Below, in pieces: positions 14,486 to 22,938 of a DNA stretch of 34,585 nucleotides (its first letter is position 1; each line of letters opens with the position of its first letter). The notes under the pieces are model-generated. The model was not told the origin of the DNA, did no database searches, and worked only from the letters and a program-made list of their open reading frames with translations. The translations under genes were made by a program, and so were the position numbers. Origin of the DNA: Marseilla massiliensis (lineage in GTDB: Bacteria > Bacteroidota > Bacteroidia > Bacteroidales > Bacteroidaceae); contig NZ_JACJJG010000025.1 in NCBI RefSeq assembly GCF_016899855.1, positions 1-34,585 of the forward strand, written 5' to 3'.

Positions 14486-17400
14486 TCAATTCAATATACC
14501 GCGCAGCACCCTTACGGCTTCCTCAACCGACGCTACGCCAGATACTATCATCATGCGCTTGCCGGCAATTTCCTTAAGATTGCAGCGCCGCGGGTTACGG
14601 CCTATATAATTAAGAACGCCGTCAAACACCTTGCTCTTATAATAAGCGCTCATCGGATTACTTACAAACTGCATGCGCATCTGGCCCTGCCTCAGGATGA
14701 TTTTCTCACAGCCGAGCGAACGTCCCAGCCTGCGCAACGGCACCACCTGCATCAGCTCAAGGCCCTCACGAGGCACGGCTCCGAAACGGTCTTCCAGCTC
14801 TAAGCGGTACTTTTCCAGCCCCGCGTCGTCGTTGATGTTGTCCAACTCACGGTACAACAACATCCTCTCGCTGCTGCTCGGCACGTACTGGTCGGGCAGA
14901 TACATCTCCAGGTCGCTCTCTATGGCGCAGTCTTCTACGAACTCGTCGCCCGTAAGTTCACGGCCTCCGGCCATCTCATCCTCATACATCTCGCTGAACT
15001 CGTCGTTCTTCAGCTCAGTAACGGCCTGGTTAAGAATCTTCTGGTAAGTCTCGTATCCGAGGTCTTCCATGAATCCGCTCTGCTCGGCACCAAGCAGGTT
15101 GCCTGCCCCACGGATGTCAAGATCCTGCATTGAGAGGTTGAATCCGCTGCCCAGTTCAGAGAATGTCTCCAACGCCTCGAGCCTGCGGCGCGCCTCCTGG
15201 GTAAGCACCGACTTGGGCGGAGCCAGCAGGTAGCAGAACGCCTTGCGGTTGCCTCGTCCCACACGGCCGCGCATCTGGTGCAAGTCCGACAGTCCGAAGC
15301 GGTGGGCATCGTTGATTATTATCGTGTTGGCGTTGCTTATGTCAATGCCGTTCTCCACAATAGTGGTGGACAGCAGCACGTCATAATCATAGTTGATGAA
15401 TCCCATAAGTATCTTTTCCAGCTCCTCCGGCTTCATCTGTCCGTGGCCTATCGCCACGCGCGCGTCCGGCACGTACTTTCTGATAAGGCCGGCTATTTCC
15501 GGCAGGTTGCTTATCCTGTCGTTCACGAAAAACACCTGTCCGTTACGGCTCATCTCAAAGTTTATCGCGTCAGCGATTACCTCTTTGTCGAAAGTATGCA
15601 CCTCGGTATTTATCGGGTAACGGTTTGGCGGCGGCGTCTGGATAATGCTCATGTCCCTCGCTCCCATCAGCGAGAACTGCAACGTTCGTGGTATAGGCGT
15701 TGCCGACATCGTAAGCGTGTCGACATTTACCTTCATCTTGCGCAGCTTCTCCTTTGTTGCCACGCCGAACTTCTGCTCCTCGTCTATTATGAGCAGACCC
15801 AAGTCCTTGAACGTTACGCTCTTTCCTATCAGCTTGTGGGTACCTACGATTATGTCAATCTTGCCATCCGCCAGGTCGGCCAGCACTTGTTTGGTTGTCT
15901 TTGCGCTACGGGCGCGCGACAGATAGTCAACCCTCACGGGAAAATCCTTCAGCCGTTTGGAGAACGTCTGGTAATGCTGGTACGCCAGAACGGTGGTTGG
16001 CACGAGCACAGCTACCTGCTTAGAGTCGCACGCTGCCTTGAAAGCCGCCCTCACGGCTACCTCCGTCTTGCCGAAGCCTACGTCTCCGCAGACCAGCCGG
16101 TCCATAGGTCTTGCGCTCTCCATGTCGGCCTTAACGTCGTTTGTAGCCTTCAGCTGGTCGGGCGTATCCTCGTACATGAAGCTGGCCTCCAGCTCATGCT
16201 GCATGAAGTTGTCTGCCGAGAAGGCAAAGCCTTTCTCATGCCTGCGGGCGGCATAGAGCTTAATCAGGTCGCGGGCGATGTCCTTTATCTTCTTTTTCGT
16301 GCGCTCCTTCAGGCGATCCCAGGCGCCTGTGCCAAGCGTACTGAGGCGCGGCGGTGTCTCGCTGTCACGCCTCTTGTATTTCGAGATTTTGTAAAGCGAG
16401 TGAATGCTTACGTCAACCTTATCGTTATTCTGGTATATAATGCGGATTACCTCCTGGTAACTGTTGCCCGAGGGGACGCGCACCAATCCCGCAAAACGCC
16501 CTATACCGAAGTCCACATGGACAATGTAGTCGCCTGGTTCCATCTCCTGCAGCTCCTTCATCGTCAGCGCCATCTTGCCCGAGCGGGCAGCGTCCGAGCG
16601 CAGGCTATACTTGTGGAAACGGTCAAAAATCTGGTGGTCGGTAAAGAAACAAGCCTTGAGCGTATTGTCGGCAAAGCCTCCATGAAGAGTCTTGTCTACA
16701 GGGATGAACGCGATGGAGGAACTTGAAGGTAAGTGTGATGAAGCCCTATGACCTGCCGGAATACCATTATCGGTAACCTGTCCTCCATTCTTCACTCTTA
16801 ACTCTTCACTTTCAAGTATCTCCTTAAGCCTTTCGTTCTGCTTCTGGCTGTCGGCCAGGATATATATCTTGTAGCCCGTCAATATATAGTCTTCAAGGCT
16901 TCGCGCCAGCAGTTCAAAGTTCTTGTGGAACAGCGGCTGTGGCGTAATGTCAAGCCGGACGGTGGCCTGCGGCGTGCCCGTAGGCTTTGTTCCGAACTCT
17001 ACACGGCGGAACCTTACCGCCTCTTCGGCAAACTGCGAGCCTGTAACGAGCGAGTTTTCAGCCTTCAGTTCCTTCATCGCAGCCTGCTGCTCCATTTCCG
17101 TCATGCCCTCAAGCCTGTCAGCTACGGCTTGCGACGAGAATCCGTCACGGTATATCTGGTCTATGCGCTCACGGCAGAACACCATGTCTTTCATTACAAG
17201 CACGGTCTCGTCCGGCAGGAAGTGCAGGAATGGCACCTTCTCGTCAACCAGCAGGGCAAGTTCGGGCACTACCTCTATACTGTCGCGCCTGTCGCGCGAG
17301 AGCTGGCTCTGGACCTCAAAGGTGCGTATGGAGTCTATCTCGTCGCCGAAGAAATCGACACGGAACGGATATTCACTGCTGAACGAGAACACGTCAAGAA

Positions 17401-18010
17401 TACTGCCGCGGATGGCAAACTGGCCCGGTTCATATACATAATCCACTTCGTTGAAGCCCAGCGTGCGCAGGTCCTTGCCCAACCTGACGATATCGTAAGT
17501 ATCGCCGACACGCAGCCTCAACGAGCGCTCGTCGAGCTTCTTGCGAGACACGACGAGCTCGCTCAACGCCTCAGGACAAGTTACTATGTACATAAAACCC
17601 TTCGCGCTGCCGTTTCCGCCACCGGGGCCGGCCGGCAAATCAGCACCGTACTGTCCTGATGGCGCCGACATGATACGCCCCAGAACCTCCGTACGGAGTA
17701 TCTCACTGGCCGAATCACGCTGGCCGTACTTTACCTGACGGCGGTACGACGAGGGGAAAAACAGCACATCAGTGTTACCCAACATCTGCGTAAGGTCATG
17801 GTAAAAATAGCCTGCCTCCTCGGCATTGTCGAGCACGAAAAGGTATATCCCGCCGACCGTGCGGGCCACCGAGGCGAACAGGACAGGCACCGACGAGGCT
17901 ACGGCGCCGCCGATATAGGCCGCCGTAACATGCTTGTCGCCAAGCATGCCAGCCAACGCCGCCGATACGGGCGACTTGGCATATAAATCCAAAACTTCCT
18001 GTATTTTCAT
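14486..18010 (-). CDS. mfd: Transcription-repair coupling factor
   Basis: A 1174-aa DNA translocase that removes stalled RNA polymerase and recruits the UvrABC repair system. Motifs in order: a UvrB-like N-terminal region (with PGQFAIRGSILDVFSF), the RNA polymerase-interacting domain (GDYIVHVDFGIGRFAGL), Walker A GDVGFGKTEVA, Walker B IIDEEQKFG, SATPIPRTL, RMRGRVGRGNRKAF-type motif VI with the TRG region, and the C-terminal domain. The ATG at 18010 (MKIQEVLDLY) is chosen because the promoter -7 element lies at 18024-18031, inside the longer frame beginning at 18037. Between the N-terminal domains and the polymerase-binding domain, residues about 400-432 form an extra Ser/Gly/Asn-rich segment not expected in Bacteroidetes Mfd. 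It is encoded by a word-repeat array. Confidence 0.96.
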   Translation of the reverse strand: MKIQEVLDLYAKSPVSAALAGMLGDKHVTAAYIGGAVASSVPVLFASVARTVGGIYLFVLDNAEEAGYFYHDLTQMLGNTDVLFFPSSYRRQVKYGQRDSASEILRTEVLGRIMSAPSGQYGADLPAGPGGGNGSAKGFMYIVTCPEALSELVVSRKKLDERSLRLRVGDTYDIVRLGKDLRTLGFNEVDYVYEPGQFAIRGSILDVFSFSSEYPFRVDFFGDEIDSIRTFEVQSQLSRDRRDSIEVVPELALLVDEKVPFLHFLPDETVLVMKDMVFCRERIDQIYRDGFSSQAVADRLEGMTEMEQQAAMKELKAENSLVTGSQFAEEAVRFRRVEFGTKPTGTPQATVRLDITPQPLFHKNFELLARSLEDYILTGYKIYILADSQKQNERLKEILESEELRVKNGGQVTDNGIPAGHRASSHLPSSSSIAFIPVDKTLHGGFADNTLKACFFTDHQIFDRFHKYSLRSDAARSGKMALTMKELQEMEPGDYIVHVDFGIGRFAGLVRVPSGNSYQEVIRIIYQNNDKVDVSIHSLYKISKYKRRDSETPPRLSTLGTGAWDRLKERTKKKIKDIARDLIKLYAARRHEKGFAFSADNFMQHELEASFMYEDTPDQLKATNDVKADMESARPMDRLVCGDVGFGKTEVAVRAAFKAACDSKQVAVLVPTTVLAYQHYQTFSKRLKDFPVRVDYLSRARSAKTTKQVLADLADGKIDIIVGTHKLIGKSVTFKDLGLLIIDEEQKFGVATKEKLRKMKVNVDTLTMSATPIPRTLQFSLMGARDMSIIQTPPPNRYPINTEVHTFDKEVIADAINFEMSRNGQVFFVNDRISNLPEIAGLIRKYVPDARVAIGHGQMKPEELEKILMGFINYDYDVLLSTTIVENGIDISNANTIIINDAHRFGLSDLHQMRGRVGRGNRKAFCYLLAPPKSVLTQEARRRLEALETFSELGSGFNLSMQDLDIRGAGNLLGAEQSGFMEDLGYETYQKILNQAVTELKNDEFSEMYEDEMAGGRELTGDEFVEDCAIESDLEMYLPDQYVPSSSERMLLYRELDNINDDAGLEKYRLELEDRFGAVPREGLELMQVVPLRRLGRSLGCEKIILRQGQMRMQFVSNPMSAYYKSKVFDGVLNYIGRNPRRCNLKEIAGKRMMIVSGVASVEEAVRVLRGILN
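16782..16816. repeat. Word-repeat array inside mfd
   Basis: On the minus strand this stretch reads as AGTGAAG, AGTTAAG, AGTGAAG, AATGGAGG words, the same class found in the intergenic inverted repeats, notably near 34380-34480. It is in frame and encodes ESEELRVKNGG. The adjoining 16715-16781 completes an insert of about 33 residues. Confidence 0.65.
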
Positions 18011-18023
18011 CTCAAATCTTGCG

Positions 18024-18054
18024 CAAAGGTAATCCAAATCAAGTGTATATCAAA
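18024..18054 (-). promoter_or_regulatory. Promoter for mfd
   Basis: TTTG (18051-18054, minus strand), 19 nt, TACCTTTG (18024-18031). The predicted start of transcription is near 18017, which leaves only a few nucleotides before the ATG at 18010. Confidence 0.76.
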
Positions 18055-18209
18055 GTGAAACGGTGAAAAAATAAAAAGGCGTGACAATAAAACACATAAC
18101 GACAGCCATGCAGGCAGTCAACGAAATACTGCTGCCGGGCCCGGAAAAGGCCATCCATAGCGAATAACGGGAAAACGATTGCGACACACCCGAACTGCGG
18201 ATGAACCCT

Positions 18210-18290
18210 AAAAGGTGGCCTATTGCGTTTCAAAAGGCCATCTTTTGCGCGCTAAAAGGCCGTCTTTTAAAAGGTAAAAGACGGCTTTTT
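18210..18290. repeat. Four-unit 22-nt-period repeat, copy 4
   Basis: Cores start at 18210, 18232, 18254 and 18276, an exact 22-nt spacing. Units three and four pair over 15 positions (18254-18268 with 18276-18290, one mismatch-type G/T) with the 7-nt loop AAAAGGT. It lies about 100 nt after the MBL-fold gene stop and upstream of mfd, both on the minus strand; the rest of 18055-18391 holds nothing else I can support. Confidence 0.86.
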
Positions 18291-18391
18291 ATAACGCATT
18301 GAGTATCAAGATGTTATACAGCGGTATACAAATAGCGTCAAATGGATGCGCAAGACGTATGCAAATAAATATCCGCGACGGCGCCTATCAG

Positions 18392-19219
18392 CTAAAACGG
18401 GAAGTGCATTCCGACCACTTTCAGGTTGTTCTCCTTCACGTATTCCATATACTTCTTGCGCATCTCCACGGCCCGCCGGCGGTCCATGTCATAGTCGGGG
18501 CATATCGTTGGGTCTTGCGTTTGCAAGGCAACGCCGTGCATCAGGTCGCCCGCTATAAACAGGCTGCCCATCCTGTAGACGGTATGTCCGGGCGTATGTC
18601 CGGGCGCGGGCATGGCCTTTATGCCGAAAGGCAGACTGTCGGTATATGCAAAGCGGTGTACCTTATCGCCGTATTTGCCTATTGTCACGATGGCATCCCT
18701 GGCGTTCTGCGAGCTCATCGCGAGCCAACTGTCATACTCTTGTTTGGGAACATACAGCTCGGCACGTGTAAACACTGGCTTGCCTGCGCGTGTAAGCCCT
18801 CCTATGTGGTCGCCGTGAAAGTGAGTGATGACTACGTAGTCGATATCGCCGGGCGTCAAACCGAGCTCTTCAAGACGTTTCAGCATCATTCCGCCGCGGG
18901 CCTCGCCGTTGCCCGTATCAAACATTATCCTCTTGCCTTCGGCCTCGACGATGAAGCAGCATACCGACGACGGCACCGAACCTTCTGGCGAGAGGCGCTC
19001 TACCTTTGCCGAATCTTCCGTGCCGTAAAACAGCTTGTTGGGCATACGCTTGTCGCCGTCGTTGTCCTTGATTGTTATCACTTTCATGTTGTCTACGGTC
19101 TCCGTCTTCACACCTTCGGGCTGCGCTGCGGCGTCGACCTTCGTCTGCCGGCCGGCGTTACCGCATGAAAACGTCAATAGTGCGGCGGCCGTTGCCGCAA
19201 TGATTTTGGTAGGTTTCAT
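18392..19219 (-). CDS. Metallo-beta-lactamase-fold hydrolase lipoprotein (lactonase-like)
   Basis: A 275-aa lipoprotein with lipobox TFSC at C19. It has the complete di-metal set of the superfamily: H133, H135, D137, H138 in THFHGDHIGG, H212 in PAPGHTPGH, D225 in IAGDLMHG, and H272 in the terminal GMHFPF. The overall layout (VPSSVCCFIVEAEGKRIMFDTGNG, then THFHGDH, APGHTPGH, MHFPF) is that of lactonase/arylesterase-type members, which hydrolyse lactones or similar esters. The exact substrate is not readable from sequence. As a lipoprotein it acts outside the cytoplasm. A TATTTTTG element at 19254-19261 on the minus strand could be its -7 box; the matching -33 is unclear. Monocistronic, with repeat copy 4 behind it. 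Confidence 0.85.
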   Translation of the reverse strand: MKPTKIIAATAAALLTFSCGNAGRQTKVDAAAQPEGVKTETVDNMKVITIKDNDGDKRMPNKLFYGTEDSAKVERLSPEGSVPSSVCCFIVEAEGKRIMFDTGNGEARGGMMLKRLEELGLTPGDIDYVVITHFHGDHIGGLTRAGKPVFTRAELYVPKQEYDSWLAMSSQNARDAIVTIGKYGDKVHRFAYTDSLPFGIKAMPAPGHTPGHTVYRMGSLFIAGDLMHGVALQTQDPTICPDYDMDRRRAVEMRKKYMEYVKENNLKVVGMHFPF

Positions 19220-19336
19220 GATGTTCTTGCTTTAAATGTTCGTATATCAATGACAAAAATAGCAATAAAAACGCGAATAACGGCCTGTCTTCAGGCTGAA
19301 TATGGATATTTACGCCATTATATCGAGGCGATAAAA

Positions 19337-19367
19337 ACGGGCAAGGCCTTTGTCAGACCATGCCCGT
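19337..19367 (-). terminator. Intrinsic terminator after the HTH gene
   Basis: ACGGGCA (7 bp) pairs across an 17-nt loop, and on the minus strand the stem is followed by TTTTTAT. It lies 41 nt beyond the stop of the gene ending at 19408. Confidence 0.72.
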
Positions 19368-19407
19368 AGGTATTATTTTAGGACGTAAGTCAACGTTTAT
19401 CTTTACG

Positions 19408-20295
19408 CTAACCGTTGAGCAAAGACTTCTCCGCCATGAGGTCGTCGTCGGTCATCTTGGGCGACGGGATATCCCTCATGCGCACCACGTCCTCCCTGCC
19501 GCAAGTGTATTTATAGTATACTTTCTCCCTTTCATCAAGTTCGTCTTCATGCTTCAGGCAACTTTTCATCGCCATAAACTCATCGGTAGAAACACTGTCG
19601 GATACCTTGACGAAAAGAATGCGGCGCGCAATCGGATTGTAGTTGTAGTCAAAACAAGTATAAAGACCGCGCAGGTAAGGAGGCCGGTCGAACATCGGTA
19701 TCTTCAGACAGATATCGAACAAGGCCAGCTGTGGCTGCCTGTTCTCGTTGAAGATGATGTACATGTGGTTAAGCCCGTTCATCAAGGCAAAGCCGTGATG
19801 CGTCGAACCGTACGCGTTGTTGTGTATTACCTCAACGTAATTACCGTTTTCGGCCGGGGCAATAAGATACGGTTCGACCTTCATTGCGTTAGAGCTTGAC
19901 GAAACGCTGTAGCTCATGTACGTCCCGCTGAAGTTGGTTATAAGGTTGATTGAGCCCTTCATGGCACGCTCGATCATGTCAAGATGGACGTTGTCCGTAA
20001 CGTCAGCCTTCGTTTTAGGGGCTATCTCGATGGCAAACAATGCCGACTTTGTCTTGCCGATAGAACCGAGCAGCTTCTTCTTGGACACGTTGTTGACCCA
20101 CAGCAGGGCATTGTCAAGCGCCTCGTCATCGGCCATGCCCTTGTCAATATTCTTGAAATACGCAGGCAGGACAGTGGTGAACAGCGCCGACAGAACGCTT
20201 GGCGGAAATCCCGTGCGCTCGGCAATCTCTTTCATCTTCACGCCCTTATGGCGCAAGAACTTTATTCTTTCGTATATTTCTTTCAGGTCATCCAT
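19408..20295 (-). CDS. Helix-turn-helix protein, divergent from the phosphonate operon
   Basis: A 295-aa cytoplasmic protein. Residues about 1-45 contain a helix (DDLKEIYERIKFLRHKG) and a clear helix-turn-helix-like stretch MKEIAERTGFPPSVLSALF. The remaining 250 residues form a mixed alpha/beta domain with many aromatic and Asn residues (FSGTYMSYSVSSSSNAMKVEPY, GLYTCFDYNYNPIARRILFVKV) that I do not recognise. The frame is open to 20319, but the -7 element at 20317-20324 excludes that start; 20307 is an alternative. It diverges from the 2-aminoethylphosphonate operon with 280 nt between starts, so it might sense a ligand and control that operon. This is inferred from arrangement and the N-terminal motif only. 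Confidence 0.7.
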   Translation of the reverse strand: MDDLKEIYERIKFLRHKGVKMKEIAERTGFPPSVLSALFTTVLPAYFKNIDKGMADDEALDNALLWVNNVSKKKLLGSIGKTKSALFAIEIAPKTKADVTDNVHLDMIERAMKGSINLITNFSGTYMSYSVSSSSNAMKVEPYLIAPAENGNYVEVIHNNAYGSTHHGFALMNGLNHMYIIFNENRQPQLALFDICLKIPMFDRPPYLRGLYTCFDYNYNPIARRILFVKVSDSVSTDEFMAMKSCLKHEDELDEREKVYYKYTCGREDVVRMRDIPSPKMTDDDLMAEKSLLNG

Positions 20296-20316
20296 AACGT
20301 TAAGCATAATTTTCGG

Positions 20317-20324
20317 CAAAGGTA
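20317..20324 (-). promoter_or_regulatory. Probable -7 element for the HTH gene
   Basis: TACCTTTG on the minus strand, identical to the -7 box of mfd. No TTTG lies at the expected 19-20 nt, so the promoter may be weak or regulated. Confidence 0.55.
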
Positions 20325-20475
20325 AACATTTATTTATATAAACTTGTTACAAATCTGTTTCATTGGGATTTATTTTTCCTTACAGACCGATTATGATGTG
20401 TTTTCATTAATATTAATGAATTGTTACGCCCATATTATTCATTATGTATTCATTTTTTACTGGCAAAACAGGGTG

Positions 20476-20576
20476 TAATTTTGCAGCGTCAAAGTCATAG
20501 AAGTCAACAAGTTAACAGGTTGACAGGCAGACATGAAAGTTTGCTTTGACGTAAAGACAAGTTAAAACAGTAAACG
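20476..20576 (+). promoter_or_regulatory. Promoter and structured leader of the phosphonate operon
   Basis: TAATTTTG (20476-20483) is a -7 element with only a T run at the -33 position. The leader of nearly 90 nt can fold: CGTCAAAG (20487-20494) pairs with CTTTGACG (20544-20551), and inside it GTCAAC (20503-20508) pairs with GTTGAC (20519-20524). Such a nested stem could be an operator palindrome or an RNA element; no known riboswitch was recognised. Confidence 0.5.
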
Positions 20577-21956
20577 ATGAATACAGGAATATTAAACATG
20601 CAAAGGTTAAGGACGCTGAAGAGCAACATGCCGGACTGGATATTCGTGCTTTGGGCCGGCGGCACGGCGCTGCTCTCCTATTCGCTTGTCTATGCCTTGC
20701 GCAAGCCGTTCACGGCGGCTGAGTTTGACGGACTGGAAGTTGCCGGGATGGACTACAAGATTATCGTGAGCATTATCCAGCTCGTAGGCTACGTCTGCGC
20801 CAAGCTGCTCGGCATAAAGTTCATATCCGAGCTGAAGCCCGGCAACCGCCTGAAGTTCATCATCGGCTCGGCCGCCTTGTCCGAAGCGTCGCTTCTGGCG
20901 TTCGGTCTGCTGCCCGCACCGTACAACATCTTCGCCCTGTTCTTCAACGGCCTGTCGCTCGGATGTATGTGGGGCGTCATCTTCAGTTTTCTCGAAGGGC
21001 GCCGCACCACCGACATATTGGCCAGCATAATGGGCGTAAGCATGGCGTTGAGCTCTGGCGTAGCCAAGTCGCTTGGCCTTTACGCGCTCAACCAGTTGCA
21101 CGTAAGCGAATTCTGGATGCCCGCGCTCATCGGCGCGTTCGCATTCCCACTGCTGTGCCTTATGGGCTGGATGATGACCAAGTTCCCCGCCCCGACGGCA
21201 GCCGACATTGCGTCGCGCACAAAGCGTGTGACGCTCAACGGCCACCAGCGCTGGCAGCTTTTCGTCAAGTTCATGCCGTTACTAATCATGCTGTTCGGCG
21301 CCAATCTCCTGCTGACGGTGCAGCGTGACATCAAGGAAGACTTCATTGTATGCATCATCGACGTAAGTACCGTGTCGTCATGGGCCTTCGCCTACCTCGA
21401 TTCCATAGCCACATTAGTGCTCCTGGCGGCATTCGCGTTGCTATCGGCGGTAAGCAACCATCTCAGGTCTTTATGCCTGATACTAATAATGTCGGCAATA
21501 GGCATGGGCGTGATAGCCTTTCTCGGCGCCGAAGGGGCTGCCCTCGGACTGCCTACAACGGCGTGGCTCTTCCTGCAGACACTGTGTATCGACATCGCGT
21601 ACCTCAGTTTCCAGACAATATTCTTCGAGCGTTTCATAGCTTGCTTCAAGGTCAAGGGCAACGTAGGATTCTTCATTATAACAATTGACTTCGTAGGTTA
21701 TCTCGGCACACTCGCCCTGCTTCTGTTCAAGGAATTCCAGGCCCCGCACATCGACTGGACGTCATTCTACAACAGCATGAGCGTGTATATCGGAATAATC
21801 TGTTGCATAGCGTTCGTTTGCTCGATAATATATATCATCCACAGAGACTACAAGATTACGGGCGTAAGGGTAATCAGCCTTAAGCGGAAAAGCGGAAGCG
21901 TAACACAGGAAGGCAACCTTTCGGCCACAAGACAGAAAGAACTTACAACAGCATAA
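20577..21956 (+). CDS. DUF5690 / MFS-like membrane transporter of the phosphonate operon
   Basis: A 459-aa inner-membrane protein with about 12 hydrophobic segments. The first segment (WIFVLWAGGTALLSYSLVYALRKPF) and the later NLLLTVQRDIKEDFIVCII and FIITIDFVGYLGTLALLL are features I associate with DUF5690 proteins, a branch of the major facilitator fold. It is the first gene of a three-gene unit: phnX starts 14 nt after its stop and phnW follows. Hence uptake of 2-aminoethylphosphonate or a related phosphonate is the natural guess, based on context. The basic C-terminal tail is cytoplasmic. A second start at 20598 (MQRLRTLKS) is possible. No ABC-type phosphonate importer is present in the window. 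Confidence 0.8.
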   Translation: MNTGILNMQRLRTLKSNMPDWIFVLWAGGTALLSYSLVYALRKPFTAAEFDGLEVAGMDYKIIVSIIQLVGYVCAKLLGIKFISELKPGNRLKFIIGSAALSEASLLAFGLLPAPYNIFALFFNGLSLGCMWGVIFSFLEGRRTTDILASIMGVSMALSSGVAKSLGLYALNQLHVSEFWMPALIGAFAFPLLCLMGWMMTKFPAPTAADIASRTKRVTLNGHQRWQLFVKFMPLLIMLFGANLLLTVQRDIKEDFIVCIIDVSTVSSWAFAYLDSIATLVLLAAFALLSAVSNHLRSLCLILIMSAIGMGVIAFLGAEGAALGLPTTAWLFLQTLCIDIAYLSFQTIFFERFIACFKVKGNVGFFIITIDFVGYLGTLALLLFKEFQAPHIDWTSFYNSMSVYIGIICCIAFVCSIIYIIHRDYKITGVRVISLKRKSGSVTQEGNLSATRQKELTTA

Positions 21957-21970
21957 ACAAACCAAGAGAT

Positions 21971-22759
21971 ATGAAAAAGATTGAATGTATCATTATGGAC
22001 TGGGCCGGCACGGCAGTAGACTACGGATGTTTTGCTCCCGTTGCGGCGTTTGTCGAGAGTTTTAAAGCCATCGGCGCACCTGTTACGGCTGCCGAGACAC
22101 GTGCCCACATGGGACTTACCAAGATTGAGGAAGTACGCGCCCTGTTCGCCATCGACCACGTACAGGCTGACTTCCGGGCAAAATACGGACGCGACTGGAA
22201 CGAGGACGACGTGCAGGCTTGCTACAAGAAGTTCCAGGGAGAGCTGTTCGCCACGCTCGAGGACTACTCTGAACCGATTACGGGTGTTGTTGATACTATC
22301 GCCAAACTGCGTGCCGACGGACTGAAAGTCGGCTCAACCACTGGATACACTCGTGAGATGATGGACGTCGTAATACCTGCCGCAGCCAAGCGCGGGTACG
22401 TTATCGACAACTGCGTTACGTCCGACAATCTGCCCGGTGGCCGTCCGAGACCTTACATGATATACCAGAACATGTGCGAGATGGGCATTGACTGCGCACG
22501 CTCGGTTGTGAAAGTGGGCGACACTATATCAGACATTAAGGAGGGTGTGAATGCCGGCGCGTGGAGCGTTGGCGTTATCCTCGGCAGCAACGAACTCGCG
22601 CTGACAGAGGAAGAGGTCAAGGCTATGCCTGCCGACGAGCTGAAGGCAAGGATGAAGGCGGTGCGCTACAAGATGTACGCGGCCGGCGCCCACTACGTAA
22701 TCGACGACATAACGGAGCTGCCCTTACTGATAGAGAGCATAAATTCAATTAAGTGTTAA
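21971..22759 (+). CDS. phnX: Phosphonoacetaldehyde hydrolase (phosphonatase)
   Basis: Cleaves the carbon-phosphorus bond of phosphonoacetaldehyde to acetaldehyde and phosphate, the second step in 2-aminoethylphosphonate breakdown. The 262-aa HAD-superfamily enzyme shows the nucleophile Asp10 in MDWAGT with Ala12 in place of the usual second Asp, as expected for phosphonatases. The Schiff-base Lys51 lies in the cap (HMGLTKIEEV), followed by STTGYTREMMD (motif II), GRPRPYM with the motif III region, and KVGDTISDIKEG (motif IV). Length is normal. The gene is 14 nt downstream of the transporter gene and 179 nt upstream of phnW, from which it is separated by an inverted repeat. Confidence 0.96.
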   Translation: MKKIECIIMDWAGTAVDYGCFAPVAAFVESFKAIGAPVTAAETRAHMGLTKIEEVRALFAIDHVQADFRAKYGRDWNEDDVQACYKKFQGELFATLEDYSEPITGVVDTIAKLRADGLKVGSTTGYTREMMDVVIPAAAKRGYVIDNCVTSDNLPGGRPRPYMIYQNMCEMGIDCARSVVKVGDTISDIKEGVNAGAWSVGVILGSNELALTEEEVKAMPADELKARMKAVRYKMYAAGAHYVIDDITELPLLIESINSIKC

Positions 22760-22773
22760 GAGATAATTTATAA

Positions 22774-22913
22774 GTAGTTAAAGTAGTTAAGAGTAGTTAT
22801 AGTAGTTAAAGTCAATAGCCTTTACACTGTATAAAGACATTACCAGCAAAAGTAATGACTTTAACTACTTAGCGAACGAAGTGAGCGATAACTACTTTAA
22901 CTCCTTTAACTAC
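22774..22913. repeat. Inverted repeat with a 9-nt word (AGTAGTTAA) between phnX and phnW
   Basis: The left arm 22774-22814 (about 41 nt) and right arm 22856-22913 are reverse complements with few mismatches, except that the right arm carries an extra 17-18 nt block (22871-22888) containing AGCGAACGAAGTGAGCG, itself an imperfect palindrome. The loop is about 41 nt. It lies between two co-directional genes that must both be expressed for the pathway. Confidence 0.85.
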
Positions 22914-22938
22914 AACGATAAAAACAAAACATAAGAAT

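Noticed and set aside
15278..16726. A 482-aa open frame antisense to mfd
   Set aside because: It is the shadow of a GC-rich conserved gene; the product has no domain pattern and the opposite strand is clearly mfd.
18039..18233. A 64-aa open frame upstream of mfd
   Set aside because: It overlaps the mfd promoter and the start of repeat copy 4 and its composition is not protein-like.
18210..18290. The four-unit repeats as a short CRISPR array
   Set aside because: Units are only about 14 nt, degenerate and palindromically alternating, spacers are 7-8 nt, and no cas genes are near. VapD is Cas2-like but belongs to a different family.
20607..21245. A 212-aa open frame antisense to the DUF5690 gene
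   Set aside because: The product is highly charged and lacks recognisable structure, while the plus strand encodes a clear membrane protein.
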